Source: Lachnospiraceae bacterium (GTDB lineage: Bacteria; Bacillota; Clostridia; Lachnospirales; Lachnospiraceae). Taken from it: DNA of 64,000 nucleotides. Under the pieces are notes generated by a model. The model did no database searches, had not been told where the DNA came from, and worked only from the letters and a program-made list of their open reading frames with translations. The position numbers were made by a program, and so were the translations under genes. The stretch is from contig CAJTDD010000012.1 in NCBI GenBank assembly GCA_910574885.1, positions 1 to 64,000 on the forward strand, read 5' to 3'. How positions within the stretch are numbered: position 1 is the stretch's first letter; every line of letters starts with the position of its first letter. Positions 25,702-34,327 of the stretch are shown here, piece after piece.

Positions 25702-26958
25702 ATGACGCAGTTATTTATAACTAAATTAGATATCGACAAGGTTCGGCATTTGGAGAATATTTCTATACCGTTGGCGGATGACCGGATGAAGCATTTGATT
25801 CTGACAGGGAAAAATGGCAGTGGAAAGACTAGCGTAGTGGAAGCTATGGCTGGCTATATAAATAATGTATTTACAGACGAGTTCTTTCATGAGAAAGAAG
25901 GGTGGCTGTGTCAGGCGAAGAATGCGAGAGACGATGCGGTTAAAAGAGGTGAAAAAGAAGATGAATTATTCAGGCTAGAAAGAAATATATGTGGAAGGGA
26001 AGAGGATTTGCTCCAGAGCAGGAGAGGGGTAGATATACGATTTAATACAGAAGCGAAATATATTTATGCATTAAAAGAAAAGAATCATTATATATCGGCA
26101 TACTATAGCGCAGATAGAATTTTTCAGGCGGAGCAGCCCAGGCATGTTGAAAAAATACAGCTAAAAGATGATTACAGGATGACAGAATTCCCACGTTCTG
26201 AGTTCGTTAAGTATCTATTGGATTTGAAGATGACGGAGGCATTGGCAAGAAGCAGCCAGAAGATAGAAAAGGCAGATGAGATAAAAGTTTGGTTTGAATG
26301 TTTAGAGAATCTTTTAAAAAATATATTTGCAGATGAAACAATTCGATTAATATTTGATGAAGAAACTTTTGAATTTCATATTGCTCAGCATGGCAAGGAG
26401 ACTTTTGACTTTCATACGTTGTCCAGCGGGTATCAGGCGGTATTGGATATTGTGTTGGATATTATGATGCGTATGCAGAAGCAGGCCGGACGTTCTTTTA
26501 ATTTCAATCTTCCGGGGATTGTGCTGGTGGATGAGATAGAAACCCATCTTCATCTCGAATTACAGAAAAGTATTATGCCTTTGTTAACGGCTATGTTTCC
26601 TAATATTCAATTTATTGTAACGTCACATTCGCCATTTATATTGAATAGTTTAAAGGATGTTGTAATCTATGATTTGGAGAACAAAGTCTTAGTAGAAGGC
26701 GGGCTTCAGGATGTGCCTTATGATGGTATTGTGGAGGGATATTTCCGCGCAGAAAAGTTGTCCCATGTATTGAAGGAAAAGTTTGAACAATATCAGAGTC
26801 TTGTCAAAAAAGAGAGTTTATCAGACGATGAGATATGTGAGATTGCGGAATTGGAGATGTATTTAGATGAGATTCCTGATTATTTAGCCATTGGTATTGC
26901 TACGGAATATCAAAGGTTGAAATTGGAATTCATGAGTCGGGAGGATATGGATGGTTAA
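25702..26958 (+). CDS. AAA ATPase of a Septu-like (PtuA) defence pair
   Basis: A 418-residue ABC/SMC-type ATPase of the AAA_21/OLD-like class: Walker A LTGKNGSGKTSVVEAM (near 33-43), a central coiled region with NICGREEDLLQSRRGVDI, a signature-like FHTLSSGYQAVLDIVLDI, Walker B GIVLVDEIETHLHLELQ (near 272) and the D/H-loop FIVTSHSPFILNSLKDVVIYDL. GGAGGGG precedes the ATG. Its stop overlaps by 8 bases an HNH nuclease gene. An AAA ATPase coupled to a small HNH protein is the arrangement of Septu (PtuA-PtuB) and of retron-linked PtuAB. No TOPRIM domain follows, which argues against OLD nuclease. The Septu assignment is inference from architecture. Confidence 0.7.
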   Translation: MTQLFITKLDIDKVRHLENISIPLADDRMKHLILTGKNGSGKTSVVEAMAGYINNVFTDEFFHEKEGWLCQAKNARDDAVKRGEKEDELFRLERNICGREEDLLQSRRGVDIRFNTEAKYIYALKEKNHYISAYYSADRIFQAEQPRHVEKIQLKDDYRMTEFPRSEFVKYLLDLKMTEALARSSQKIEKADEIKVWFECLENLLKNIFADETIRLIFDEETFEFHIAQHGKETFDFHTLSSGYQAVLDIVLDIMMRMQKQAGRSFNFNLPGIVLVDEIETHLHLELQKSIMPLLTAMFPNIQFIVTSHSPFILNSLKDVVIYDLENKVLVEGGLQDVPYDGIVEGYFRAEKLSHVLKEKFEQYQSLVKKESLSDDEICEIAELEMYLDEIPDYLAIGIATEYQRLKLEFMSREDMDG

Positions 26959-27619
26959 GGTAGAACGTTCTTTTCCCGCGCCTGAGTCATTGGCTGAGGA
27001 AGCAAAGAAAGTGGGCGGAAGGTATGATAAGCAGGATGTAATAGATAGGCTGAAAAAAGATTTCCATAACAAATGTTACATCTGCGGGCTGAAAGAGCTG
27101 CAAGACCCTAATGTGGAGCATTTGCTCCCACATAAGAACGGGCAGTATCCAGAGAGAAAATTTGACTGGGAAAATCTGTTCTGGGCATGCGGGCATTGCA
27201 ATGGTGTAAAGAACAAAGGCATATATGACAAAGGTATTTTAGATTGCTGCAAGCAGGACCCTGAAAAATATCTGCATTTTTGTGTTCAGAATAATGATGT
27301 AGTTGTAGATGTAGCAGACTCGGATAATGAAATGCTGGAACGGACGGCAAGTTTAATTAATGAGACATTTTCTTTGAAAAATACGGGTATGAGAACTTAT
27401 ACGTGCGACGAGCGGCTGAGACTGCTTCAAAAAGAGATGAATTTGTTATATAAACAGCTTGAAAAAATGCATAAAAATCCAGATTCAAAGGTTGTTATGA
27501 GAACGATCCGTAGTTTGTTAAGGCGGGAATCTTCATTTGCAGCGTTTAAGAGATGTTATGTTCGCCAACATGCTGTAAAATATCCGGAGCTACAAAAGTA
27601 TGTGGCGTTAGATACATAG
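26951..27619 (+). CDS. HNH endonuclease of a Septu-like (PtuB) defence pair
   Basis: A 222-residue HNH protein. CYICGLKELQDPNVEHLLPHKNG (near residues 40-62) supplies the first zinc Cys pair and the catalytic His. FDWENLFWACGHCNGVKNKG (near 70-90) supplies the Asn and the second Cys pair; this spacing is that of PtuB-type HNH nucleases. The C-terminal part is helical and basic (LLQKEMNLLYKQLEKM, RTIRSLLRRESSFAAFK). Ribosome site GGGAGGA inside the ATPase gene and 8-base overlap show translational coupling. The ATPase probably controls the nuclease after sensing phage infection (family knowledge for Septu). Confidence 0.72.
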   Translation: MVKVERSFPAPESLAEEAKKVGGRYDKQDVIDRLKKDFHNKCYICGLKELQDPNVEHLLPHKNGQYPERKFDWENLFWACGHCNGVKNKGIYDKGILDCCKQDPEKYLHFCVQNNDVVVDVADSDNEMLERTASLINETFSLKNTGMRTYTCDERLRLLQKEMNLLYKQLEKMHKNPDSKVVMRTIRSLLRRESSFAAFKRCYVRQHAVKYPELQKYVALDT

Positions 27620-27645
27620 ATGATAAAGAACGATTAAGCAGGCAT

Positions 27646-27681
27646 GCCAGATATCTCTTAGTCTAATTGGAGGTATCTGGC
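27646..27681. terminator. 12-bp hairpin after the defence operon
   Basis: GCCAGATATCTC (27646-27657) pairs with GAGGTATCTGGC (27670-27681), one G-T pair. There is no U-tract, so termination is likely only in part or needs another factor. It separates the HNH gene from the fab promoter. Confidence 0.45.
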
Positions 27682-27700
27682 TAAAATAACGAGAAAATAA

Positions 27701-27761
27701 TATTTTGATATTCAAAATACTTGACAAGCAAAATAAATTGTTATATACTTTGAAAATCAAA
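27701..27761 (+). promoter_or_regulatory. fab operon promoter with two FabT-like operators
   Basis: A near-ideal sigma-A promoter: TTGACA at 27721-27726, 17-base spacer, TATACT at 27744-27749. TATTTTGA-TAT-TCAAAATA (27701-27719) is a perfect palindrome ending just before the -35, and TTTGA-AAA-TCAAA (27749-27761) covers the -10/+1. Both fit the FabT consensus core TTTGA-N3-TCAAA. A FabT-like MarR gene lies at the end of the cluster, so feedback repression of fatty-acid synthesis is likely. Confidence 0.82.
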
Positions 27762-27796
27762 ATAATTTAATTTCAAAATAAATCAGAGGAATTCAT

Positions 27797-28798
27797 ATGA
27801 CAGCGACAATATGCGGGACGGGTTCATACATACCGTCATATACAATGGATAATCACGATATTGCCAAGTTGGTAGACACCAGCGACGAGTGGATACGGGA
27901 GCGGACAGGGATTGCCCGGCGGCATATCATACAGAATGAGACTACCGTTTCCATGGCGGCAGAGGCAGGACGAAGAGCCCTTGAGGACGCAGGATTGCCG
28001 CCGGAAGAGGTTGACTTAATCTTAGTTTCCACCATATCCTCCAACCTGATTCTTCCCTGTGCGGCATGTGAGGTCCAAAAAGAACTTGGCGCAGTGAATG
28101 CGACCTGTTTTGATTTAAGCGCAGCCTGTACCGGATTCGTCCTTGCCTATAATACGGCTATGGCGTACCTTACCGGAGGCATTTACCGGACGGCGCTGAT
28201 TATCGGGAGTGAAAGCCTGTCGAACCTGACCAACTGGAAAGACAGGGGAACCTGTATCCTGTTTGGGGACGGCGCGGGCGCGGCTGTATTGCGGGCAGGG
28301 GATTTCGGGAAGGCGGTTGGCACCTATCTCCCAGTCACCCATTCTGACGGAGGTAGAGGGGCGGCGCTGACCTGTAAGAGCCGGCATGATTACAATGGGC
28401 TGAATTGTCATAAGGGGAGCGGGGATGATGTATCATACTACATGCAGATGGACGGTCAGGCAGTGTTCAAATTTGCCGTAAAAAATGTACCGGAAGTCAT
28501 CGGAGAAGTCCTTGCCCTCAATCATGTAGACCCAGAGGAAATCACCTATTATATCCTGCATCAGGCGAACCGAAGGATTGTGGAAGTCGTGGCGAAGCGC
28601 CTTGGCGAGCCGATGGAAAAATTCCCCATGAACCTTGAGGAATACGGGAACACCTCGTCTGCCAGCATCCCAATTCTGCTGGATGAAATGAACCGGCAGG
28701 GAAGGCTTCGCGCCGGGCAGAAACTTGTGCTGGCAGGTTTCGGCGCAGGTCTTACATGGGGAGCCTCGATTGTAGAGTGGCGCAGCCTGAGGCAGTAA
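27797..28798 (+). CDS. fabH: beta-ketoacyl-ACP synthase III
   Basis: A 333-residue enzyme starting fatty-acid synthesis by condensing acetyl-CoA (or branched acyl-CoA) with malonyl-ACP. The Cys-His-Asn triad is visible: DLSAACTGFVLAY (Cys111), YYILHQANRRIVE (His) and EEYGNTSSASIP (Asn). N terminus ICGTGSYIPSYTMDN and DTSDEWIRERTGI are FabH signatures. Ribosome site AGAGGAA. First gene of the fab-acc cluster and directly behind the FabT-type operators; acpP follows after a palindromic element. Confidence 0.96.
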   Translation: MTATICGTGSYIPSYTMDNHDIAKLVDTSDEWIRERTGIARRHIIQNETTVSMAAEAGRRALEDAGLPPEEVDLILVSTISSNLILPCAACEVQKELGAVNATCFDLSAACTGFVLAYNTAMAYLTGGIYRTALIIGSESLSNLTNWKDRGTCILFGDGAGAAVLRAGDFGKAVGTYLPVTHSDGGRGAALTCKSRHDYNGLNCHKGSGDDVSYYMQMDGQAVFKFAVKNVPEVIGEVLALNHVDPEEITYYILHQANRRIVEVVAKRLGEPMEKFPMNLEEYGNTSSASIPILLDEMNRQGRLRAGQKLVLAGFGAGLTWGASIVEWRSLRQ

Positions 28799-28843
28799 GT
28801 GAAGCGGCTCCGTAAGGAGGACAAAACATCAACCAGGCGGGGG

Positions 28844-29007
28844 TAGTGTGCTGACCGCTTTATATTCAGGCAAACCTCCTTGTCTATTCGCCCATCTGCC
28901 GCGTTGGATTTTCTAGTCGTAGCCACCGCTACGCCGTCGAAAATCCGCCTTGCAGATGAACGAATATCCTGCGGAGTTTCGCCAGATATAATGCGGTCAG
29001 CACACTA
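28844..29007. repeat. palindromic repeat family 2, full hairpin element (164 bp, MITE-like)
   Basis: Perfect 15-bp ends TAGTGTGCTGACCGC (28844-28858) and their complement (28993-29007). The inside also folds back: ATTCGCCCATCTGC (28886-28899) with GCAGATGAACGAAT (28952-28965), GGATTTTC with GAAAATCC (28906-28913, 28939-28946), and CGTAGC-cacc-GCTACG at the tip (28918-28933). The whole element is one long imperfect hairpin beginning and ending with TA. It sits between fabH and acpP. A degraded relative is at 19743-19840. Confidence 0.85.
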
Positions 29008-29044
29008 GAAACAAAAAAGAGAAAAGAAAAAAGGAGAATGAATC

Positions 29045-29272
29045 ATGTTAGAGAAAATCAAAGAAATCGTATCAGAAAATTTAGGAGTTGACAGCGCAGT
29101 GATTACCGAGTCTTCCTCATTCAAGGATGATTTAGGCGCAGATTCCCTTGACTTATTCGAGATGGTAATGGCGTTGGAGGACGAGTACGAAATCGAAATC
29201 CCCACAGAAGACTTAGAGCAAATCGCAACAGTGGGAGACGTTATGAATTACATCAACGAACATAAGGAATAA
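29045..29272 (+). CDS. acpP: acyl carrier protein
   Basis: A 75-residue acidic helical-bundle protein carrying the growing acyl chain. The phosphopantetheine site is Ser in FKDDLGADSLDLFEMVMALED (near residue 37, DSL motif). N terminus MLEKIKEIVSENLGVD and the tail TVGDVMNYINEHKE are typical. Ribosome site AAAGGAG just before the ATG. It is the second gene of the fab operon, read through the hairpin element or from a promoter inside it; fabK follows by 41 bases. Confidence 0.96.
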   Translation: MLEKIKEIVSENLGVDSAVITESSSFKDDLGADSLDLFEMVMALEDEYEIEIPTEDLEQIATVGDVMNYINEHKE

Positions 29273-29313
29273 AAAGCATTAATTAAAAGCATCAACCAAC
29301 GGAGGTTTTCACT

Positions 29314-30252
29314 ATGCAGACAGAAGTGACCAGATTATTAGGAATTGAATATCCGATTATCCAGGGCGGAATGGCATGGGTCGCAGAGTACCATCTGGCG
29401 TCAGCCGTGTCCAATGCAGGCGGCCTTGGCTTGATTGGCGCCGCAAGCGCGCCTTGTAAGTGGGTACGGGAGCAGATTCAGGAGGCAAAGAAGCTGACGG
29501 ACCGTCCCTTCGGCGTCAATATCATGCTGATGAGCCCCTATGCGGACGAGGTGGCAAAAGCTGTTGCCCAGGAGGGGGTCAAGGTAGTGACTACAGGCGC
29601 AGGAAATCCCGAGAAATACATGAAGATGTGGAAAGAAGCGGGAGTGAAGGTGATTCCGGTGGTTGCTTCCGTAGCTCTGGCAAAAAGGATGGAACGCTGC
29701 GGCGCAGACGCAGTCGTAGCAGAAGGCTGTGAAGCCGGAGGGCACATCGGAGAAAATACCACCATGGCGCTTGTCCCGCAGATTGTGGATGCGGTAAATA
29801 TCCCGGTCATTGCGGCCGGCGGCATCGCAGACGGAAGAGGAATCGCGGCGGCGTTTATGCTGGGCGCAAAAGGCGTACAGATGGGGACGCATTTCGTCGT
29901 GACGAAAGAATCCCAAGTCCATGAAAATTACAAAGACCGTATCATCGGCGCAAAGGATATTGATTCGAGAGTCACCGGAAGAACCACTGGACATCCCGTC
30001 CGCGCATTGCGCAACGATATGACGAAGAAATATATTGAGCTGGAAAATAAAGGCGCAAGCTTTGAAGAGTTAGAAGAGCTTACCCTTGGCGGCCTGCGCA
30101 AAGCGGTGGTAGAAGGCGACGTGAAGAACGGCAGCGTAATGGCAGGACAGATTGCCGGCATGGTAAAGGAGAAGCTGACCTGCAAAGAACTGATTGACAA
30201 ATTGGTAAGCGAAACAGACGCATTGATAAAAGGAGCTGGATTCTATGTCTAA
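29314..30252 (+). CDS. fabK: enoyl-ACP reductase II (FMN-dependent)
   Basis: A 312-residue TIM-barrel flavoprotein performing the last reduction of each elongation round with NAD(P)H. PIIQGGMAWVAEYHLASAVSNAGGLGLIG, RPFGVNIMLMSPY, the catalytic His in EGCEAGGHIGENTT, and IPVIAAGGIADGRG with LGAKGVQMGTHFVVTKES match FabK. FabK replaces FabI in many Firmicutes and is not sensitive to triclosan in the same way. Ribosome site CGGAGG. The end overlaps fabD by 8 bases. Confidence 0.95.
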   Translation: MQTEVTRLLGIEYPIIQGGMAWVAEYHLASAVSNAGGLGLIGAASAPCKWVREQIQEAKKLTDRPFGVNIMLMSPYADEVAKAVAQEGVKVVTTGAGNPEKYMKMWKEAGVKVIPVVASVALAKRMERCGADAVVAEGCEAGGHIGENTTMALVPQIVDAVNIPVIAAGGIADGRGIAAAFMLGAKGVQMGTHFVVTKESQVHENYKDRIIGAKDIDSRVTGRTTGHPVRALRNDMTKKYIELENKGASFEELEELTLGGLRKAVVEGDVKNGSVMAGQIAGMVKEKLTCKELIDKLVSETDALIKGAGFYV

Positions 30253-31201
30253 GATTGCATTTATCTACCCAGGGCAAGGCGCCCAGAAGGCTGGTATGGG
30301 AGCAGATTTTTACGAAAAGAGCGAGACTGCAAAGGCAATCTTCGATGAGGCTGGCCGCATGCTTGGGCTTGATATGAAGGCGCTGTGTTTCGAGGAAAAT
30401 GAGAAATTGGACCTTACGGAGTATACCCAGGCAGCGCTTGTCACGACCTGTCTTGCCATGACCCGGGTGGTAAAAGAGCGTGGGCTTAGGCCGGATATGA
30501 CGGCGGGGTTGAGTCTTGGAGAATACTGCGCCATTGCGGCGGCAGGGGGGATGGATGATATGGACGCCATCCGTTTGGTGCGAAAGCGCGGGATTCTGAT
30601 GCAGAACACAGTACCGGCTGGTGAAGGCGGCATGTGCGCAGTCATGGGGCTTGACAGTGTTAAGATTGAGGAAACGCTAGCGAAGATGCAGGAGGGGAGA
30701 AATCCCGGCGACGTGACAATCGCGAATTATAACTGTCCGGGACAGATTGTAATTACAGGGAAAACGGCGGCGGTCAAAGACGCGTCCGTAAAGCTGAAAG
30801 AAGCAGGCGCAAAGCGCGTGATGATGCTGAACGTCAGCGGACCGTTCCATTCCCCGCTGTTGGTTCCGGCAGGAGAAGAACTGGCGGCCGAGCTTGAGGC
30901 GGTAACGCTTCATCCGCTGCAGATACCCTACGTGACGAACGTAACGGCAGAGAAGGTAGAAGACATTGCAAAGACCAAGGGACTGCTCAAGGAACAGGTA
31001 AGCTCTTCGGTGCGCTGGATGCAGAGCATGGAATACATGATTCGGGAGGGCGTGGACACATTTGTAGAGATTGGCCCGGGTAAGACCCTTGCAGGATTCA
31101 TGAAAAAGATTGAGCGTGATGTGAAGGTATACAACATCGCGTCTTGGGATGATGTGGAGAAGACGATAAGCGGCTTATGTGAAAGCCAAACGAAAGATTA
31201 A
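30245..31201 (+). CDS. fabD: malonyl-CoA:ACP transacylase
   Basis: A 318-residue acyltransferase loading malonyl groups on ACP. FIYPGQGAQKAGMG, the active-site Ser in MTAGLSLGEYCAIAAAGG (Ser90) and the catalytic His in NVSGPFHSPLL are present, together with the substrate Arg in IRLVRKRGILMQ. Length is normal. Ribosome site AAAGGAG lies inside fabK, which it overlaps by 8 bases, so translation is coupled. fabG follows by 55 bases. Confidence 0.96.
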   Translation: MSKIAFIYPGQGAQKAGMGADFYEKSETAKAIFDEAGRMLGLDMKALCFEENEKLDLTEYTQAALVTTCLAMTRVVKERGLRPDMTAGLSLGEYCAIAAAGGMDDMDAIRLVRKRGILMQNTVPAGEGGMCAVMGLDSVKIEETLAKMQEGRNPGDVTIANYNCPGQIVITGKTAAVKDASVKLKEAGAKRVMMLNVSGPFHSPLLVPAGEELAAELEAVTLHPLQIPYVTNVTAEKVEDIAKTKGLLKEQVSSSVRWMQSMEYMIREGVDTFVEIGPGKTLAGFMKKIERDVKVYNIASWDDVEKTISGLCESQTKD

Positions 31202-31256
31202 GAAGGCGGAACATAAGATGGTGAAAAATTAAGAAAGCGGTAGGGCAAGTGCAAGT

Positions 31257-31997
31257 ATGTTAAAAGGAAAAGTAGCAGTCGTGACAGGCGCGTCACGGGG
31301 AATCGGCAGGGCGATTGCCAAAAAGCTGGCTTCATTGGGCGCATTTGTGGTCGTCAACTATAACGGTTCACAAGAACGCGCCGAGAAAGTAAAACAGGAG
31401 ATAGAAGAAGCAGGCGGCACAGCGGCGATTTACCAGTGCGACGTGTCCGACTATGGGAAATGTGAGACATTTATCCAGAACGTGATTACAGAATACGGAC
31501 ATCTTGATATTCTGGTGAACAATGCAGGCGTTACCAGAGATGGGCTTCTGATGAAAATGACGGAAGAAGACTTCGGCAAGGTCATTGACACGAACCTGAA
31601 AGGCGCATTCCATACGATACGGTTCGCAAGCCGCCAGATGCTCAAACAGAAAGGCGGGCGCATCATCAACATGTCATCCGTCGTGGGAGTGACTGGCAAT
31701 GCAGGCCAGGCGAATTATGCCGCGTCCAAAGCCGGAATCATCGGACTTACCAAGGCGGCGGCAAGGGAGCTGGCATCGAGAGGCATTACGGTAAATGCGA
31801 TTGCGCCGGGATTTATTGAGACGGATATGACGAGTGTGCTGCCGGAAAAAGTCCGGGAGGCGTCCGCAGCGCAGATTCCTTTGGGCAGCTTCGGGAAGCC
31901 GGAACAAGTGGCGGCGGCAGCGGCATTTCTGGCGTCGGAGGATGCCGGATATATTACCGGGCAAGTGCTGCATGTGGACGGCGGCATGGCCATGTAA
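31257..31997 (+). CDS. fabG: 3-oxoacyl-ACP reductase
   Basis: A 246-residue short-chain dehydrogenase reducing beta-ketoacyl-ACP with NADPH. The nucleotide loop TGASRGIGRAIAKKL, NNAGVTRDGLLMKM, the Ser-Tyr-Lys catalytic residues in NMSSVVGVTGNAGQANYAASKAG and the end GYITGQVLHVDGGMAM are the FabG pattern. The gap before it has only a weak ribosome site (GCAAGTG). It sits between fabD and fabF as in many Firmicutes. Confidence 0.95.
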   Translation: MLKGKVAVVTGASRGIGRAIAKKLASLGAFVVVNYNGSQERAEKVKQEIEEAGGTAAIYQCDVSDYGKCETFIQNVITEYGHLDILVNNAGVTRDGLLMKMTEEDFGKVIDTNLKGAFHTIRFASRQMLKQKGGRIINMSSVVGVTGNAGQANYAASKAGIIGLTKAAARELASRGITVNAIAPGFIETDMTSVLPEKVREASAAQIPLGSFGKPEQVAAAAAFLASEDAGYITGQVLHVDGGMAM

Positions 31998-32064
31998 CCG
32001 GTTCGCGGGAATGATATGAGCTGCAGGGAACATCCCTCGTATCTTAGAAAGGAATGACAAAAGT

Positions 32065-33303
32065 ATGAAAAGAAGAGTTGTAGTGACTGGGCTTGGGGCT
32101 GTAACGCCAATTGGGAATACCGTAGAAGAATTCTGGAGCGGCGTGAAATCCGGAACCGTTGGAATCGGCGAGATTACCAGGTTTGATACTTCCGATTATA
32201 AAGTAAAGCTGGCGGCACAGGTCAAAGGCTTTGCGGCAAAAGACCATATGGATTTCAAGGCGGCGAAACGGATGGAGCCATTTTCTCAGTATGCGGTCGT
32301 GGCGGCAGAAGAAGCTTATCGGGATTCTGGCCTTGATATCACGGCCGAAGACCCCTATCGGGCGGGCGTCATCGTCGGTTCGGGAATCGGGAGCCTTCAG
32401 GTGGTGGAGCGCGAGTATGAGAAAATCCGGACGAAAGGCCCGGGAAGGGTCAATCCGCTGATGGTGCCGCTGATGATTTCCAATATGGCGGCGGGAAATA
32501 TTTCCATACAGTTAGGCCTGAAAGGAAAATGTACGAATGTGGTGACAGCGTGCGCATCCGGGACGAACTGCATCGGCGACGCCATGCGGGCGATCCAGTG
32601 GGGCGACGCAGACGTGATGTTTGCAGGCGGCACGGAGAGCTGTATCTGCCCCACCGGAGTCGCGGGATTTACGAGCCTGACGGCGTTATCCACGTCCCAG
32701 GACCCATTACGGGCGTCCATTCCATTTGACAAAGAGAGGGACGGATTCGTGCTGGGAGAAGGCGCAGGGGTGGTTGTCTTAGAAGAATTGGAACACGCGA
32801 AGGCAAGAGGAGCCAAGATTTATGCAGAGGCAGTGGGATACGGAGCTACCGGCGACGCATTCCACATTACTTCCCCGGCAGAGGACGGCGAAGGCGCGGC
32901 GAAGGCAATGACCCTTGCCATGGAAGAAGGCGGCATTGACCCTTCACAGGTAGATTACATCAATGCCCACGGAACCGGAACTCACCATAATGATTTGTTC
33001 GAGACAAGGGCAATCAAGCTGGCATTGGGCGATAGTGCGAAGAATGTGGTCATTAATTCCACCAAATCCATGATCGGGCATCTGCTGGGCGCAGCGGGCG
33101 GAGTGGAGTTTATTACCTGCGTGAAGACGATTCAGGAAGGGTTCATCCACCAGACCATGGGAACAAAGGAGACGGATGGGGAATGTGACTTAAATTATGC
33201 AGTGGGCGCGCCGGTGGAAAAGGAAGTCCGTTATGCAATTACCAACTCTCTGGGATTTGGAGGACATAACGCAACATTGCTGCTGAAAAAATACGAGGGG
33301 TAG
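32065..33303 (+). CDS. fabF: beta-ketoacyl-ACP synthase II
   Basis: A 412-residue condensing enzyme extending the acyl chain. Triad Cys163 in VTACASGTNCIGDAM, His in NAHGTGTHHNDLFE and His in KSMIGHLLGAAGG. VVVTGLGAVTPIGNTVEEFW is the usual N terminus. Ribosome site AAAGGAA. Family length is about 410. accB begins 3 bases after its stop. Confidence 0.96.
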   Translation: MKRRVVVTGLGAVTPIGNTVEEFWSGVKSGTVGIGEITRFDTSDYKVKLAAQVKGFAAKDHMDFKAAKRMEPFSQYAVVAAEEAYRDSGLDITAEDPYRAGVIVGSGIGSLQVVEREYEKIRTKGPGRVNPLMVPLMISNMAAGNISIQLGLKGKCTNVVTACASGTNCIGDAMRAIQWGDADVMFAGGTESCICPTGVAGFTSLTALSTSQDPLRASIPFDKERDGFVLGEGAGVVVLEELEHAKARGAKIYAEAVGYGATGDAFHITSPAEDGEGAAKAMTLAMEEGGIDPSQVDYINAHGTGTHHNDLFETRAIKLALGDSAKNVVINSTKSMIGHLLGAAGGVEFITCVKTIQEGFIHQTMGTKETDGECDLNYAVGAPVEKEVRYAITNSLGFGGHNATLLLKKYEG

Positions 33304-33306
33304 GAG

Positions 33307-33870
33307 ATGCAAGAGCATATGGAGATTGAAAACCTGATAAAATTGATAGAAACCGTGTCTGCATCTGAGCTGACCGGGCTGAAATATGAAGAAAACGGAA
33401 TGAAACTGCATCTGACGAAGAAGGAGGGGCGGGTACAAGTCGTTGCCGCGCCCGGAGTAAATGTGGGAAATACGATAGACCAAGCCATGGTTTCAGGAAG
33501 CCATACTTTGGCAGGAAATCTGTCGGCAGTTAATTCGGCGGCGGCAAATCCGCCGGCATCCGCTTTGGAAAATGCCCCGACAGCAGACAATGCCGCGGAC
33601 GCTGCCGTTGCAGGAATATCCGGCCGGATGGCGGAAGGAAAAATCGTGGAATCGCCCTTAGTCGGGACGTTCTACGCCGCCCCGTCCGAGGATGCGGCCC
33701 CCTTCGTGGCAGTGGGCGACACGGTCAGGAAAGGGCAGACCTTAGCGATTATCGAGGCGATGAAACTGATGAATGAAATTGAGAGCGAGTATGACGGGAC
33801 GGTTGCGGAGATATTGGCAAAGAACGGGAAACCGGTAGAGTACGGGCAGCCATTGTTCCGAATCTGTTAA
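33307..33870 (+). CDS. accB: biotin carboxyl carrier protein of acetyl-CoA carboxylase
   Basis: A 187-residue carrier. N-terminal helical part ([29 protein letters not shown]), an Ala/Pro-rich flexible linker (residues 50-110), then the biotinyl domain with the biotin-accepting Lys153 in [13 protein letters not shown] and the thumb-type [17 protein letters not shown]. It shuttles CO2 from AccC to the AccDA carboxyltransferase. It lies 3 bases after fabF, with GAGGGG overlapping the fabF stop, and 19 bases before fabZ. Slightly longer than usual because of the linker. Confidence 0.95.
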   Translation: MQEHMEIENLIKLIETVSASELTGLKYEENGMKLHLTKKEGRVQVVAAPGVNVGNTIDQAMVSGSHTLAGNLSAVNSAAANPPASALENAPTADNAADAAVAGISGRMAEGKIVESPLVGTFYAAPSEDAAPFVAVGDTVRKGQTLAIIEAMKLMNEIESEYDGTVAEILAKNGKPVEYGQPLFRIC

Positions 33871-33889
33871 TTGAATGCAGGAGGCAATT

Positions 33890-34315
33890 ATGAATCTGGA
33901 TATCAATCAAATCAAGGAAATCATTCCCCACAGGCATCCGTTCCTGCTCATTGACTACATCGAAGATTATGAGCCGGGACAGTTTGCGGTGGGATACAAA
34001 TGCGTCACCTACCGGGAAGAATTCTTCGCGGGACATTTTCCAAAAGAACCTGTGATGCCTGGCGTCCTGACGGTGGAAGCCTTAGCGCAGGTTGGGGCGG
34101 TGGCAATCCTTGGCGAGGAAGAGAACAAAGGAAAGACGGCTTATTTCGGCGGCATCAATAAATGCAAGTTCAAGGGCAAAATCGTACCCGGCGACAAGGT
34201 CCGTCTGGAAACCCGCATTATCAAGCGGAAAGGGCCGGTAGGAGTCGGCGAGGCGGCTGCCAGCGTGGACGGGAAGACGGTGGTGACGGCGGAATTAACT
34301 TTCATGATTGGATAG
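33890..34315 (+). CDS. fabZ: 3-hydroxyacyl-ACP dehydratase
   Basis: A 141-residue hot-dog-fold enzyme dehydrating beta-hydroxyacyl-ACP. The active-site His lies in [14 protein letters not shown] and the Glu in [21 protein letters not shown]. The frame could be extended to 33875, but GCAGGAGG before ATG 33890 fixes the start. No separate isomerase FabM/FabA is seen in the window. accC follows by 12 bases. Confidence 0.95.
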   Translation: MNLDINQIKEIIPHRHPFLLIDYIEDYEPGQFAVGYKCVTYREEFFAGHFPKEPVMPGVLTVEALAQVGAVAILGEEENKGKTAYFGGINKCKFKGKIVPGDKVRLETRIIKRKGPVGVGEAAASVDGKTVVTAELTFMIG

Positions 34316-34327
34316 GTGAAATATAGG

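Noticed and set aside
25702-26958. OLD-family (TOPRIM) nuclease
   Set aside because: The chain ends shortly after the ATPase motifs and there is no TOPRIM region; the nuclease is the separate HNH gene.
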